Assembly: GCF_027947595.1 (NCBI RefSeq)
Contig: NZ_CP116257.1
Location: forward strand, 5,888,001-5,952,000
Direction: 5' to 3'
Length of the DNA: 64,000 bases
From: Streptomyces lienomycini
GTDB lineage: Bacteria > Actinomycetota > Actinomycetes > Streptomycetales > Streptomycetaceae
In this document: positions 1 through 12,734 of the stretch, in pieces
Numbering within the stretch: the first letter of the stretch is position 1
How the letters are laid out: each line of letters begins with the position of its first letter
Program-made: the position numbers and the translations under genes
Notes under the pieces: generated by a model
The model's input: only the letters and a program-made list of their open reading frames with translations
Database searches by the model: none
Told to the model about the DNA's origin: nothing

Positions 1-1075
1 CTCGTCGCCCTCGAAGTGGGTGGTGGAGACGGCGTAGACCCGTTCGCCGCCCTCCTCGTGGGCGCTGGTGACCTTGTACAGCATCGGGAAGGTCGGCCAC
101 GGCTGCGCGACCGGGTTCCGCTCCTCGCCGGGCCTGGGCATGATCTCCAGCTGGGTGACGGAGGCGGCGCCCTGGCGGTGGGCGGTGCCCACGCAGTCGG
201 CGCCGGTGTCGCCGCCGCCGATGACGACGACGTGCTTGCCCTCGGCCGAGATCGGGGGCGCCACGTAGTCGCCCTCCTGGACCTTGTTGGCCAGCGGCAG
301 GTACTCCATCGCCTGGTGGATGCCGTTCAGCTCGCGGCCGGGGACCGGCAGGTCGCGGGCGGTGGTGGAGCCGGCGGCGATGACGACGGCGTCGTAGCGT
401 TTCTTGAGGCTGGTGGCCGTCAGGTCGCGGCCGACCTCGACGCCGGTGCGGAAGCGGGTGCCCTCGGCGCGCATCTGCTCTATGCGCCGGTTGATGTGCC
501 GCTTCTCCATCTTGAACTCGGGGATGCCGTAGCGCAGGAGGCCTCCGACGCGGTCCGCGCGCTCGTAGACGGCGACGGTGTGACCGGCCCGGGTGAGCTG
601 CTGGGCGGCGGCGAGACCCGCCGGGCCCGAGCCGATGACGGCGACGGTCTTGCCGGACAGGCGCTCCGGGATGCGCGGGGCGACGTCCCCGGTCTCCCAC
701 GCCTTGTCGATGATGGAGACCTCGACGTTCTTGATGGTGACCGGCGGCTGGTTGATGCCGAGCACGCATGCCGACTCGCACGGGGCCGGGCACAGGCGGC
801 CGGTGAACTCCGGGAAGTTGTTGGTGGCGTGCAGGCGCTCGGACGCCGCCGACCAGTCCTCGCGGTAGGCGTAGTCGTTCCACTCGGGGATCAGGTTCCC
901 GAGGGGGCAGCCGTTGTGGCAGAACGGGATGCCGCAGTCCATGCAGCGGCTGGCCTGCTTGCTGATGATCGGCAGCAGGGAGCCGGGGACGTAGACCTCG
1001 CTCCAGTCCTTGACGCGCTCGTCGACGGGGCGGGTCCGGGCGACCTCGCGTCCGTGGTTCAGGAAGCCCTTGGGA

Positions 1076-1083
<8 letters not shown>
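1..1083 (-). CDS. gltD: Glutamate synthase small subunit (partial, 3' end outside window)
   Basis: NADPH-dependent glutamate synthase beta subunit, passing electrons from NADPH through FAD and Fe-S centres to GltB. The first 361 codons are visible and read off the window edge. Cysteines at about residues 47, 50, 55 and 59 ([13 protein letters not shown]) and a second group near 97-105 (CPAPCESAC) bind the two [4Fe-4S] clusters. A dinucleotide-binding glycine motif near residue 145 ([11 protein letters not shown]) holds FAD and one near 290 ([11 protein letters not shown]) holds NADPH. The ATG overlaps the end of gltB by 8 bp and has GGAGG just upstream inside gltB, so the two subunits are translationally coupled. 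Confidence 0.96.
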
Positions 1084-5677
<4,594 letters not shown>

Positions 5678-5761
5678 CGGCTCTCCCGTCGTCGTCATCT
5701 GGCATGTGCGGTTGCCGAGGGACGACGTTGGCCCTCTGCGGTTCGGTGCAAAATTTGGTGC

Positions 5762-5791
5762 AGGTTACATGATGGATTGGTTCTCGGTAAA
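5762..5791 (-). promoter_or_regulatory. Candidate gltB promoter
   Basis: On the minus strand TTTACC (5786-5791) is followed after 18 bp by TAACCT (5762-5767), about 85 bp upstream of the gltB start. A direct repeat of GGTGCA (5745-5750 and 5757-5762 on the plus strand), spaced by AAATTT, covers the likely transcription start. The rest of the roughly 340-bp gap up to the VIT gene shows nothing else except a hairpin at 6019-6036. Inferred by pattern only. Confidence 0.4.
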
Positions 5792-6018
5792 CGGGACAAT
5801 CCGTTCCAACATGCGGACACCGGAGGGTTGCGGCGGGGGTACCGAACCCGTGGGTGGAGGCTATGGAGACCGAAGCGAACAGATCGTTGTCCGTCGGCCC
5901 GGGGGGCGGAGGAAGCGTCGTCGCCCACTCCGCGAGTGCGCAGGGAGCTTCGTTGCCCACAGCGCTTACGGCTCATGCCCGGAGATTGCGCGGTCGAAAC
6001 CAGCGAGTAACGGGTACG

Positions 6019-6036
6019 TATGCGGACCCCCGCATA
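6019..6036 (-). terminator. Possible terminator of the VIT gene
   Basis: Seven-base inverted repeat TATGCGG / CCGCATA with a 4-base loop, 14 bp past the VIT stop codon on the minus strand. The stem is short and there is no T tract, so this is a weak call. Confidence 0.35.
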
Positions 6037-6049
6037 AGTTCGAGCCGGA

Positions 6050-6781
6050 CTATCCTACGGCCGTTCCGAACAGGCTGCCCAGGAGATACGTCACACCGGC
6101 CGCCGCGCCGCCGAGGGCGAGCTGCCGCAGTCCGCTGTACCACCAGCTGCGGGCCGTGACCTTGGCGACCACCGCGCCGCACAGGAACAGCCCGGCCAGC
6201 GCGAGCAGCACGGCGGGCCACAGGGCACCGGCGCCGAGCAGGAACGGCAGGACGGGGAGCAGGGCGCCCAGCGCGAAGGACCCGAACGAGGAGACGGCCG
6301 CGACGGTCGGTGACGGCAGGTCGGAGGGGTCGATGCCCAGCTCCTCGCGGGCGTGTATCTCCAGCGCCTGCTCGGGGTCGCTGGACAGCTGGCGGGCCAC
6401 CTCACGGGCGAGCTCCGGCTCGACGCCGCGCGCCTCGTAGAGCGCGGCCAGCTCGGCCTCCTCGTCCGCCGGGTGCTTGCGCAGTTCGCGGCGCTCCACG
6501 TCCAGCTCGGCCTCGACCAGCTCACGCTGGGAGGCGACGGAGGTGTACTCGCCGGCGGCCATGGAGAAGGCACCGGCGGCCAGCCCGGCGAGCCCGCTGA
6601 TCACCACGGTCTGCTGGCTCGCCGTACCGCCGGCGACACCGGTCATCAGGGCGAGGTTGGAGACCAGGCCGTCCATCGCGCCGAAGACGGCGGGGCGCAG
6701 CCAGCCGCCGTTCACGTCGCGGTGGGTGTGGTTGTCGCGGTGCGCCGCGTGCAGCGGCGCCTCGGTTTCGATGATGGCCAT
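6050..6781 (-). CDS. VIT1/CCC1 family iron/manganese transporter
   Basis: Membrane protein of 243 aa resembling the vacuolar iron transporter family, which moves Fe2+ or Mn2+ out of the cytoplasm. The N-terminal part (about 30-75) carries the family signature (GAMDGLVSNLALMTGV and a GAFSMAAGEYTSVASQ-like segment). A charged region rich in Glu (about 85-150) corresponds to the cytoplasmic metal-binding domain, and three hydrophobic helices follow at about 160-240. The ATG is preceded by GGGGGGAA. It is divergent from the ADP-ribosylglycohydrolase operon. A possible iron box lies upstream. Confidence 0.85.
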   Translation of the reverse strand: MAIIETEAPLHAAHRDNHTHRDVNGGWLRPAVFGAMDGLVSNLALMTGVAGGTASQQTVVISGLAGLAAGAFSMAAGEYTSVASQRELVEAELDVERRELRKHPADEEAELAALYEARGVEPELAREVARQLSSDPEQALEIHAREELGIDPSDLPSPTVAAVSSFGSFALGALLPVLPFLLGAGALWPAVLLALAGLFLCGAVVAKVTARSWWYSGLRQLALGGAAAGVTYLLGSLFGTAVG

Positions 6782-6868
6782 GAGGTTCCCCCCGGGGACT
6801 AGTTTGGACTCGTTCTACTTTTTAACAACACCCAATCTATGCCGATCATTTCCACCTCGCCAGCAAGG

Positions 6869-6887
6869 AAAGGCTGGGCTTACCTGC
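6869..6887. promoter_or_regulatory. Possible DmdR/IdeR iron box
   Basis: The 19 bp AAAGGCTGGGCTTACCTGC match 12 of 19 positions of the IdeR/DmdR consensus TTAGGTTAGGCTAACCTAA, including the CCT/AGG outer elements. It lies 88-106 bp upstream of the VIT transporter gene in the 233-bp divergent intergenic region (6782-7014), which also has an AT-rich stretch at 6805-6840. The fit to an iron-handling gene is suggestive only. Confidence 0.35.
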
Positions 6888-7014
6888 GGTTTTACCCTCG
6901 TGCGCTCATCCGTGATCTTGCCCGCACAGATGTCGACCGGGTGACGCTGGGTCCGGTGAGGCTGTGGCGCGCACCGCACCGGGGACAGATGCGCAAAGGG
7001 AGAGGAGAGGCCGC

Positions 7015-8247
7015 ATGGCATCCACCGCCTGCATTCCCCCGGTCCCCGCGCCGCAGGACTCCGTCGGGCTGCGCGAGAGGGCCCGGGGCGCGCTGCTCGG
7101 ACTGGCCGTGGGGGACGCCCTCGGAGCGCCGGCCGAGAACATGAAGCCGTCGCAGATCCGCGCCCGCTGGGGCCGCATCACGGGATACGTCGCCGACCGG
7201 CCCGCCGGGACCGACGACACGGAGTACGCGATCTTCTCCGGCCTGCTGCTGGCCCGGTACGGCTCCGCGCTCACCCCGGTCCATGTGGAGACGGCCTGGC
7301 ACGAGTGGATCGCGGACCGGGAGGAGGGCCCGTTCCGGGGTGCGGGCTTCAGCGAGCGCGGCACCCTGGAGAACCTCCGCCGCGGGCTGGCCGCCCCCAT
7401 CTCGGCCCAGCACCGGCACGCCTGGAGCGACGGCCTGGCGATGCGGGCCGCGCCGCACGGCGTGTTCGCGGCCGGCCGCCCGGCCGAGGCGGCCCGGCTG
7501 GCGGCGATCGACGGCTCGGTCAGCCACGAGGGCGAGGGCATCTACGGCGGCCAGGCGGTCGCGGCGGGCGTCGCGGCGGCGATGGCCGGGGCGCCGCCCG
7601 TGGCGGTCGTGGCCTCCGCCCTGGCCGTCGTACCGGACGACTCCTGGACCGCCCGCAGTCTGCGCCGCGCGATGACGGCGGCCCACCGCGGCGAGCGCGC
7701 GGTGCGCTCCGCGGTGGTCGTCGGCGGCTATCCGTGGACCGACCTGGCCCCCGAGGCGGTCGCCCTCGCCTTCGGCGCCTACGCGGCGGCCGACGGCGAC
7801 TTCACGGACGCCGTGCTGACGGCCGTCAACATGGGCCGCGACGCCGACACCACGGCCGCGGTGGCCGGTGCCCTGGCCGGGGCGACCCGGGGCGTCCACG
7901 CCATTCCGGCCGACTGGTCCGCCGCCATCGGCCCCGCCCGCGGGAGCTGCCTGCCGACGATGGCCGGCCACCACGTCCTGGAGGTGGCCGACCTGCTGAT
8001 CCACGGGACGCCGCCGGGGGACACGGACGGCGCGTCGCCACCACCGCGAGCGCCGCGGGGAGCGGAGCACGGGCCGCACGCCGCCGAGCGAGTACGCCGG
8101 GGACCGGAACGGGTGACGGCGGGTACGGGCGCAGCGACGCACTCCGCGCCCTGCGACACCGGCCTCCCGCCCCGCGAGCCGACACCCCCCGGCACCCGGC
8201 GACCACACCGGGACACGCCCCCGCCACCGGCGGAGGTGGGGACGTGA
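7015..8247 (+). CDS. ADP-ribosylglycohydrolase family protein (paralogue 1)
   Basis: All-alpha ADP-ribosylglycohydrolase (DraG/ARH) fold; the family removes ADP-ribose or related ribosyl groups using a two-metal centre. The N-terminal GALLGLAVGDALGAP, the metal motif TDDTE and the C-terminal metal motif RDADTTAAVAGALAGA are all present, so this copy looks catalytically competent. The last 70 or so residues are a Pro/Arg/Ala-rich tail with no domain. The ATG at 7015 is preceded by GGAGAGGAGAGG. The stop overlaps the GTG of the next reading frame (GTGA). It is the first gene of a six-gene operon; its substrate is unknown. Confidence 0.88.
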   Translation: MASTACIPPVPAPQDSVGLRERARGALLGLAVGDALGAPAENMKPSQIRARWGRITGYVADRPAGTDDTEYAIFSGLLLARYGSALTPVHVETAWHEWIADREEGPFRGAGFSERGTLENLRRGLAAPISAQHRHAWSDGLAMRAAPHGVFAAGRPAEAARLAAIDGSVSHEGEGIYGGQAVAAGVAAAMAGAPPVAVVASALAVVPDDSWTARSLRRAMTAAHRGERAVRSAVVVGGYPWTDLAPEAVALAFGAYAAADGDFTDAVLTAVNMGRDADTTAAVAGALAGATRGVHAIPADWSAAIGPARGSCLPTMAGHHVLEVADLLIHGTPPGDTDGASPPPRAPRGAEHGPHAAERVRRGPERVTAGTGAATHSAPCDTGLPPREPTPPGTRRPHRDTPPPPAEVGT

Positions 8248-8829
8248 GCAGGACCAGACCGGCGGGCGAGGCAGCGGCCACCACGGCGTACGTCGCGCCA
8301 CCCGAAGAGCCGGACCAGGAGACCCCCGGCGGAAGCGGACACCGCCCGGGGGGCGACCCGGGGCCCACACCGGGGCCCGAGCAGTGCGCCGAACCGGACC
8401 CCACACCGGGAACCGAGCAATGCACCGGACCGGACCCCACACCGGGAACCGAGCAATGCACCGAACCGGACCGCACGCCGAGCACCATTCCGGGCCCCAT
8501 GCCGGAGACCGAGCCGGGGGCCGCACCGGAGACCGAGGCAGGCGCCGAACCGGTGATCGAGCCGCGCGCCGCACCGGACCCCACGCCGAACACCATGCCC
8601 GGCTCCACGCCAGAGGCTGGGCCGGGGGCCACGCCGAAGACCGAACCGGGCGCCACGGCGGGGACCAGGACAGGCGCCGAACCGGCAGCCGCACCGGAGA
8701 CCGAACCGGGCGCCGCACCGCACCCCCCGCCGGGCCCCACACCGGAGACCGAACAGGGCGCCGCGCCGCACCCCCCGCCGGGCCCCACACCGGAGACCGA
8801 ACCGGGCGCCGCACCGCACCCCCGCCGGG
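8244..8829 (+). pseudogene. Pro/Glu-rich leader of paralogue 2, out of frame with its catalytic part
   Basis: The GTG at 8244 overlaps the stop of the preceding gene (GTGA) and opens a frame of acidic Pro/Thr/Glu repeats (EPDPTPGTEQCT, PGPTPETEPGAAPHPP). The frame should run into the catalytic domain that begins near 8912. One C is missing in the repeat copy at 8780-8826 (C5 at 8819-8823 where sister copies have C6), which shifts the frame. Either the gene is frameshifted or the assembly lost a base. With one C restored, 8244-10045 would be a single gene of about 600 codons. Confidence 0.5.
8384..8829 (+). repeat. Degenerate minisatellite encoding a Pro-rich linker
   Basis: Two 36-bp near-identical units at the left, then variable copies, then a 48-bp unit (8732-8779), a 47-bp copy of it (8780-8826) and a partial unit. 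The core phrase is a variation of ACCGGAGACCGAACCGGGCG. In the GTG-8244 frame it encodes Pro/Glu/Thr repeats. Confidence 0.8.
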
Positions 8830-8911
8830 CCCCGCGCCGGAATCCGAGCCAGGGCCCCGGCCGTGCCCCGCACCGAGCGCCGCGTCGGAGGTCGTCGCGC
8901 CGTCCCGCACG

Positions 8912-10045
8912 GTGTCGCTTGCCGGGCGTATCGAGGGGCTCCTTCTCGGGCTGGCCGCCGGGGATGCCGCCGGTTGGCCCGCCGCGCGGCACCGGGCCGC
9001 CCGGATGCCGGAGTGGACGCGTCGGCTCACGCGTGAGCTGGACACCTTCGCCGAGCAGAACGCGACCACCACCCTCCCCGTCCCCATCGCCCTGAACCAG
9101 CCGCCGGAGCCGCTGCGCCTGGGGCCCTCGGACGACGCCGAGTGGGCGGCGTTCGCCGCGGAGGCGGTCCTGCGGGCCGGGGACGACAGCGCGCTCGGGG
9201 ACGTGGGCCGGGACCGCCGGATGCGGGCCGCGATCGACCTGACCTGGAACGCCGTCGCCAGCGAGGTGGCCGCGGCGGCCGACCGCGCCCCCGAGGTCGA
9301 GTCGGCCGTACTGCCGCTGCGCGCCCGCATCTCGGTGCGGGCCGGACTCGGCAACCTCGCCGCCGGCCTGCGGCCGCCCGCCACCGGCCACGACAACCCG
9401 CACTACTTCGACGACGCCGCCTGCGTGCGGGCCTGCGTGCTCGCCGTCGCCCACCCCGGCGCCCCGCGGCTCGCCGCCGACCTCGCCGAGTTCGACGCCC
9501 GCTACACCCAGGACGGCGACGGCGTGCACGGCGCCCGGGCCATGGCGGCGGCACTGGCCCGCGCCCTCGACGGCGCCGGCGTGGACGCCTGCGTGGCGGC
9601 GGCGCTCGCGGAACTCCCCGAGGCGACGGAGATCGGCCGCAACGCCCGCCAGGCACTGGCCCTCGCGGCGGACGCCGAGAGCACCTTCGCCCTGGTCCCG
9701 CTCCTCGAACACCACATCGTCGACCACGTCTACAGCTACGGCATCGCCGCCGCCGAGACCGTCCCCGTCGCCCTCGCCCTGGCCACCGCCGCCGGGGGCC
9801 GCATCGCCGAGGCGGTGCCGGCGGCGGCCTGTCTGTCCAGGGTCGCGGACTCCGCCCCCGCGCTGGCGGGCGCCCTCACCGGCGCCCTGGGCGGCGGCAC
9901 GTCGGTCCCCGCGTCCTGGCGGGACACCTGCCGCACCCTCCCCGGCTGCGTACTGCCCCGGCTCACCGGCACCGACCTGGTCGAACTCGCCGGACTCCTG
10001 CACGCCACCCGACCGTCCCGACCGGAAGGACGAGGCTCCTCATGA
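8912..10045 (+). CDS. ADP-ribosylglycohydrolase family protein (paralogue 2, divergent)
   Basis: About 377 aa from the GTG at 8912. It has the family's N-terminal helix (GRIEGLLLGLAAGDAAGW), but the first metal motif is SDDAE and the C-terminal DxDT-type motif is replaced by RVADSAPALAGAL. One half of the metal site is therefore probably lost, and the protein may be inactive or a partner of its neighbours. The start is uncertain: GTG 8912 gives the domain alone; the real start may be GTG 8244 if the frameshift is an error. The stop overlaps the next ATG (ATGA). Confidence 0.7.
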   Translation: MSLAGRIEGLLLGLAAGDAAGWPAARHRAARMPEWTRRLTRELDTFAEQNATTTLPVPIALNQPPEPLRLGPSDDAEWAAFAAEAVLRAGDDSALGDVGRDRRMRAAIDLTWNAVASEVAAAADRAPEVESAVLPLRARISVRAGLGNLAAGLRPPATGHDNPHYFDDAACVRACVLAVAHPGAPRLAADLAEFDARYTQDGDGVHGARAMAAALARALDGAGVDACVAAALAELPEATEIGRNARQALALAADAESTFALVPLLEHHIVDHVYSYGIAAAETVPVALALATAAGGRIAEAVPAAACLSRVADSAPALAGALTGALGGGTSVPASWRDTCRTLPGCVLPRLTGTDLVELAGLLHATRPSRPEGRGSS

Positions 10046-11211
10046 CCCCCAGCACCCCGGACACCGCGCCCCTGGAGGACCGCGTCACCGGTGCCCTCGT
10101 CGGCGCGGCGGTCGGCGACGCGCTCGGCGGCCCCGTCGAGGGCTACTCCCCCGAGCAGATCCTCGAACGCCACGGCGGCCGCGTCCACGGCGTCGTCGGC
10201 CCCTGGAACGGCGACGCCTGGCGCACCGCCCGCCCCGTCGCCCCGTACCACAAGGGCGACGGCCACGTCACCGACGACACCCTGATGACCCACGCGCTGG
10301 TGCGGGTGTACGGCACCGTCCGCGACCACCTCGACGCCTACGCGGTCGCCGAGCACCTGGTCCCCGACCTGATCACGCACCCCCGCTGGATCCCGGAGCT
10401 GGAGGCCGAGGCACTCCCCCTCCAGCGGATCTTCCTGGCGGAGAAGTGGCTGGTGGCACGGATCCACTACGGCCACACGGACCCGCGCGAGGCCGGCACC
10501 GGCAACATCGTCAACTGCGGTGCCGCGATGTACATGGCTCCGGTCGGCCTGGTCAACGCGGCGAACCCCGGGGCCGCCTACGCCGAGGCCCTGGACGTCG
10601 CGGGCGCCCACCAGTCGTCGTACGGCCGGGAGGCGGCCGGTGTCCTGGCGGCGGCGGTGGCCGCGGCGTGCGTACCGGGGGCGACTGCGGAGTCGGTGGT
10701 GACGGCCGCGCTGTCCCTGGCCAAGGACGGCACCCGGGAGGCGATCGAGGCCGTGTGCGACGTGGCCCGCCGCCACTCGGAGTTCGAGTCGGCGCTCGCG
10801 CCGCTGCGGGCGGCGGTGGCCCCGTACGACACGGTGGGCCCCGACTACCGGGCGCCCTCGCTCGGCGCCCGTCGCCCCTCCCGGCTGCACGCGATCGAGG
10901 AGTTGCCCGTCGCCCTCGGCATGCTGCTCGTCTCCGGCGGCGACTTCCGGCACGCGGTGCTCGGCGCGGTCAACTACGGCCGCGACTGCGACTCCATCGC
11001 CACGATGGCGGGCGCGCTGGCCGGTGCGCTGGGTTCGCCCGTGCCGGAGGAGTGGGCCAAGACGGTCGCGGAGGCGAGCCGGCTGGACCTGTGGGAGCCC
11101 GCGGCGACGCTCACCGCGGTCGCGCGGGAGGTCTTCGCGCGGGATGTGCGCAGGCGGCGCGCGCACGAGGAGGCGTTCACCGCGGTCGGAGGCGCGGGAT
11201 GCTCCGACTGA
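10042..11211 (+). CDS. ADP-ribosylglycohydrolase family protein (paralogue 3)
   Basis: A compact 389-aa member of the family without extra tails. N-terminal GALVGAAVGDALGGPVEG, first metal motif VTDDTLM and C-terminal motif GRDCDSIATMAGALAGALG are all intact, so this is the most conventional enzyme of the four. It has the GNIVNCGAAMYMAPVG segment seen in a subset of bacterial DraG-like hydrolases. It starts at the ATGA overlap with the previous gene and its stop overlaps the next start by 13 bp. The substrate cannot be read from sequence. Confidence 0.9.
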   Translation: MTPSTPDTAPLEDRVTGALVGAAVGDALGGPVEGYSPEQILERHGGRVHGVVGPWNGDAWRTARPVAPYHKGDGHVTDDTLMTHALVRVYGTVRDHLDAYAVAEHLVPDLITHPRWIPELEAEALPLQRIFLAEKWLVARIHYGHTDPREAGTGNIVNCGAAMYMAPVGLVNAANPGAAYAEALDVAGAHQSSYGREAAGVLAAAVAAACVPGATAESVVTAALSLAKDGTREAIEAVCDVARRHSEFESALAPLRAAVAPYDTVGPDYRAPSLGARRPSRLHAIEELPVALGMLLVSGGDFRHAVLGAVNYGRDCDSIATMAGALAGALGSPVPEEWAKTVAEASRLDLWEPAATLTAVAREVFARDVRRRRAHEEAFTAVGGAGCSD

Positions 11212-12734
11212 CCTGGGCGCAGCCCGAGGACCTGATCGGTCACGAGTTGCGCCAGGCACGGCTGGACGGCCGCGACGCGTCGGCCGTCGCGGCCCGCTGG
11301 CGGGCGGCCGGCGGCGACGAGGCGCCGTCCCGGGCGGGTGCCTCCGCCCGGCCCGCCTCCCCACGGCTGCGCCTGCTGGCGGAAGACCTCCTGGACGAAC
11401 TGGCCGGCCTGCCCGCCCCCTTGGCGGACAGCGAGCCGACGGACCTCGACCGGATCAGGGCCCTGTGCCCCGACTGGCCGCTCCGCGCCCCCGCCGCGCC
11501 GATGCCGCCCACCCGGCCGGAAACCACCGGGACGGAGTCCACCCGACTGGAGCCCACCCGACTGGAGCCCACCCGGTCGAAGCCCACCCGGCTGGAGCCC
11601 ACCCGGCCGGAGCCCACCCGATCGGAGCCCACCCGGCCGGAGCCCACCCGGCTGGAGGCCGCCTGGCTGGGCCGCGCCGTCGGCTGCCTCCTGGGCAAAC
11701 CCGTCGAGAAGCTCCCGCTGACCGGCATCCGCCGCCTCGGCCGGGCCGCCGGGAACTGGCCCCCGACCACGTACTTCACGGCCCGGGGCGTGCCGAGCGG
11801 ACTGCTCACCGCGTACCCCTGGAACCGCCGCTCCGCGCCCACCTCCCTCGCCGAGAACATCGACGGCATGCCGGAGGACGACGACCTGAACTACCCCCTG
11901 CTCGGTCTCCTGCTGCTCCAGCGCCACGGCAGGGCCTTCACCACCGCGGACGTGGCCCGCGTCTGGCTCGACGAACTCCCGGCCGGCCGCACCTTCACCG
12001 CCGAGCGCCTCGCCTACCGCAACCTCCTGACCGGCATCGAGCCTCCGGACACCGCCCGGCACCGCAATCCGTTCCGCGAGTGGATCGGCGCCCTGATCCG
12101 CGCCGACGTGCACGGCTGGACCAACTCCGGCGACCCGGGCGCCGCCGCCGGGCAGGCACACCGGGACGCGGTCCTCACCCACACCGCCAACGGCGTCTAC
12201 GCGGCGATGTTCGCGGCGGCCGTCATCGCCACCGCCGCGACCGGCACCGCCGACGTCCACGCCTGTCTGCGCACCGGCCTCGCGGTGGTGCCGCCCGGCT
12301 CCCGACTCGCCGAGGCCGTCCGGCACGCCGTACGGCTCGCCGCCGCGCACGCCGACTTCGACGCGGTCGTGGACGAGCTGCACGCCGTCCACTCCCCCGC
12401 CCACCACTGGGTGCACGCCGTCCCCAACACGGCCCTGATCGCCGCCGCGCTCACCCACGCGGGCGGCGACTTCACCGGTTCCCTCGCGCGCGTCGTCTCC
12501 GGCGGCTGGGACACCGACTCCAACGGCGCCACCGTCGGCGGCGTCGCCGCCCTGCTCGCCGGGTCGCCGGCGGCCCTGCCCGGCCACTGGACGGCCCCGC
12601 TGAAGAACCGGCTGGCCACCTCCGTCGGCGACTTCGACGGCACCGGCTTCGACACCCTCGCCCACCTCACGCACCGGGAGGCCACCCGCCCATGCCCGAG
12701 CCCGCCGCCCCTCCCCCCGTCTCCCCTCCCCTGA
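11199..12734 (+). CDS. ADP-ribosylglycohydrolase family protein (paralogue 4, with N-terminal domain)
   Basis: 511 aa. Residues 1-95 form a helical domain found on none of the other paralogues (it starts MLRLTWAQPEDLIGHELRQA). A linker of repeated EPTR units (about 105-155) follows, and then the hydrolase fold. The first metal motif is EDDDLNYPLLGLLLLQ and the second GGWDTDSNGATVGG. The latter resembles hydrolases acting on small ribosyl compounds more than protein de-ADP-ribosylases, but that is only an impression. GGAGG lies 7 bp before the ATG. The 3' end overlaps the CoA-transferase gene by 43 bp. Confidence 0.85.
   Translation: MLRLTWAQPEDLIGHELRQARLDGRDASAVAARWRAAGGDEAPSRAGASARPASPRLRLLAEDLLDELAGLPAPLADSEPTDLDRIRALCPDWPLRAPAAPMPPTRPETTGTESTRLEPTRLEPTRSKPTRLEPTRPEPTRSEPTRPEPTRLEAAWLGRAVGCLLGKPVEKLPLTGIRRLGRAAGNWPPTTYFTARGVPSGLLTAYPWNRRSAPTSLAENIDGMPEDDDLNYPLLGLLLLQRHGRAFTTADVARVWLDELPAGRTFTAERLAYRNLLTGIEPPDTARHRNPFREWIGALIRADVHGWTNSGDPGAAAGQAHRDAVLTHTANGVYAAMFAAAVIATAATGTADVHACLRTGLAVVPPGSRLAEAVRHAVRLAAAHADFDAVVDELHAVHSPAHHWVHAVPNTALIAAALTHAGGDFTGSLARVVSGGWDTDSNGATVGGVAALLAGSPAALPGHWTAPLKNRLATSVGDFDGTGFDTLAHLTHREATRPCPSPPPLPPSPLP
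11541..11660 (+). repeat. Eight tandem 15-bp units inside paralogue 4
   Basis: Eight units of the type ACCCGACTGGAGCCC, differing at positions 6-9, encode TR(L/P/S)EP repeats that form the linker between the N-terminal domain and the hydrolase domain. Being a multiple of three, copy-number change keeps the frame. Confidence 0.85.

Noticed and set aside
5695..5976. Short minus-strand frames upstream of gltB
   Set aside because: Arg/Pro-rich, no ribosome site, and they cover the gltB promoter.
8384..8911. Arg/His/Gly-rich N-terminal extension of paralogue 2 in its own frame
   Set aside because: Composition (RTGPHTGNRA) looks like a shadow frame; the coupled GTG 8244 frame is more natural, so I do not extend the CDS to 8384.
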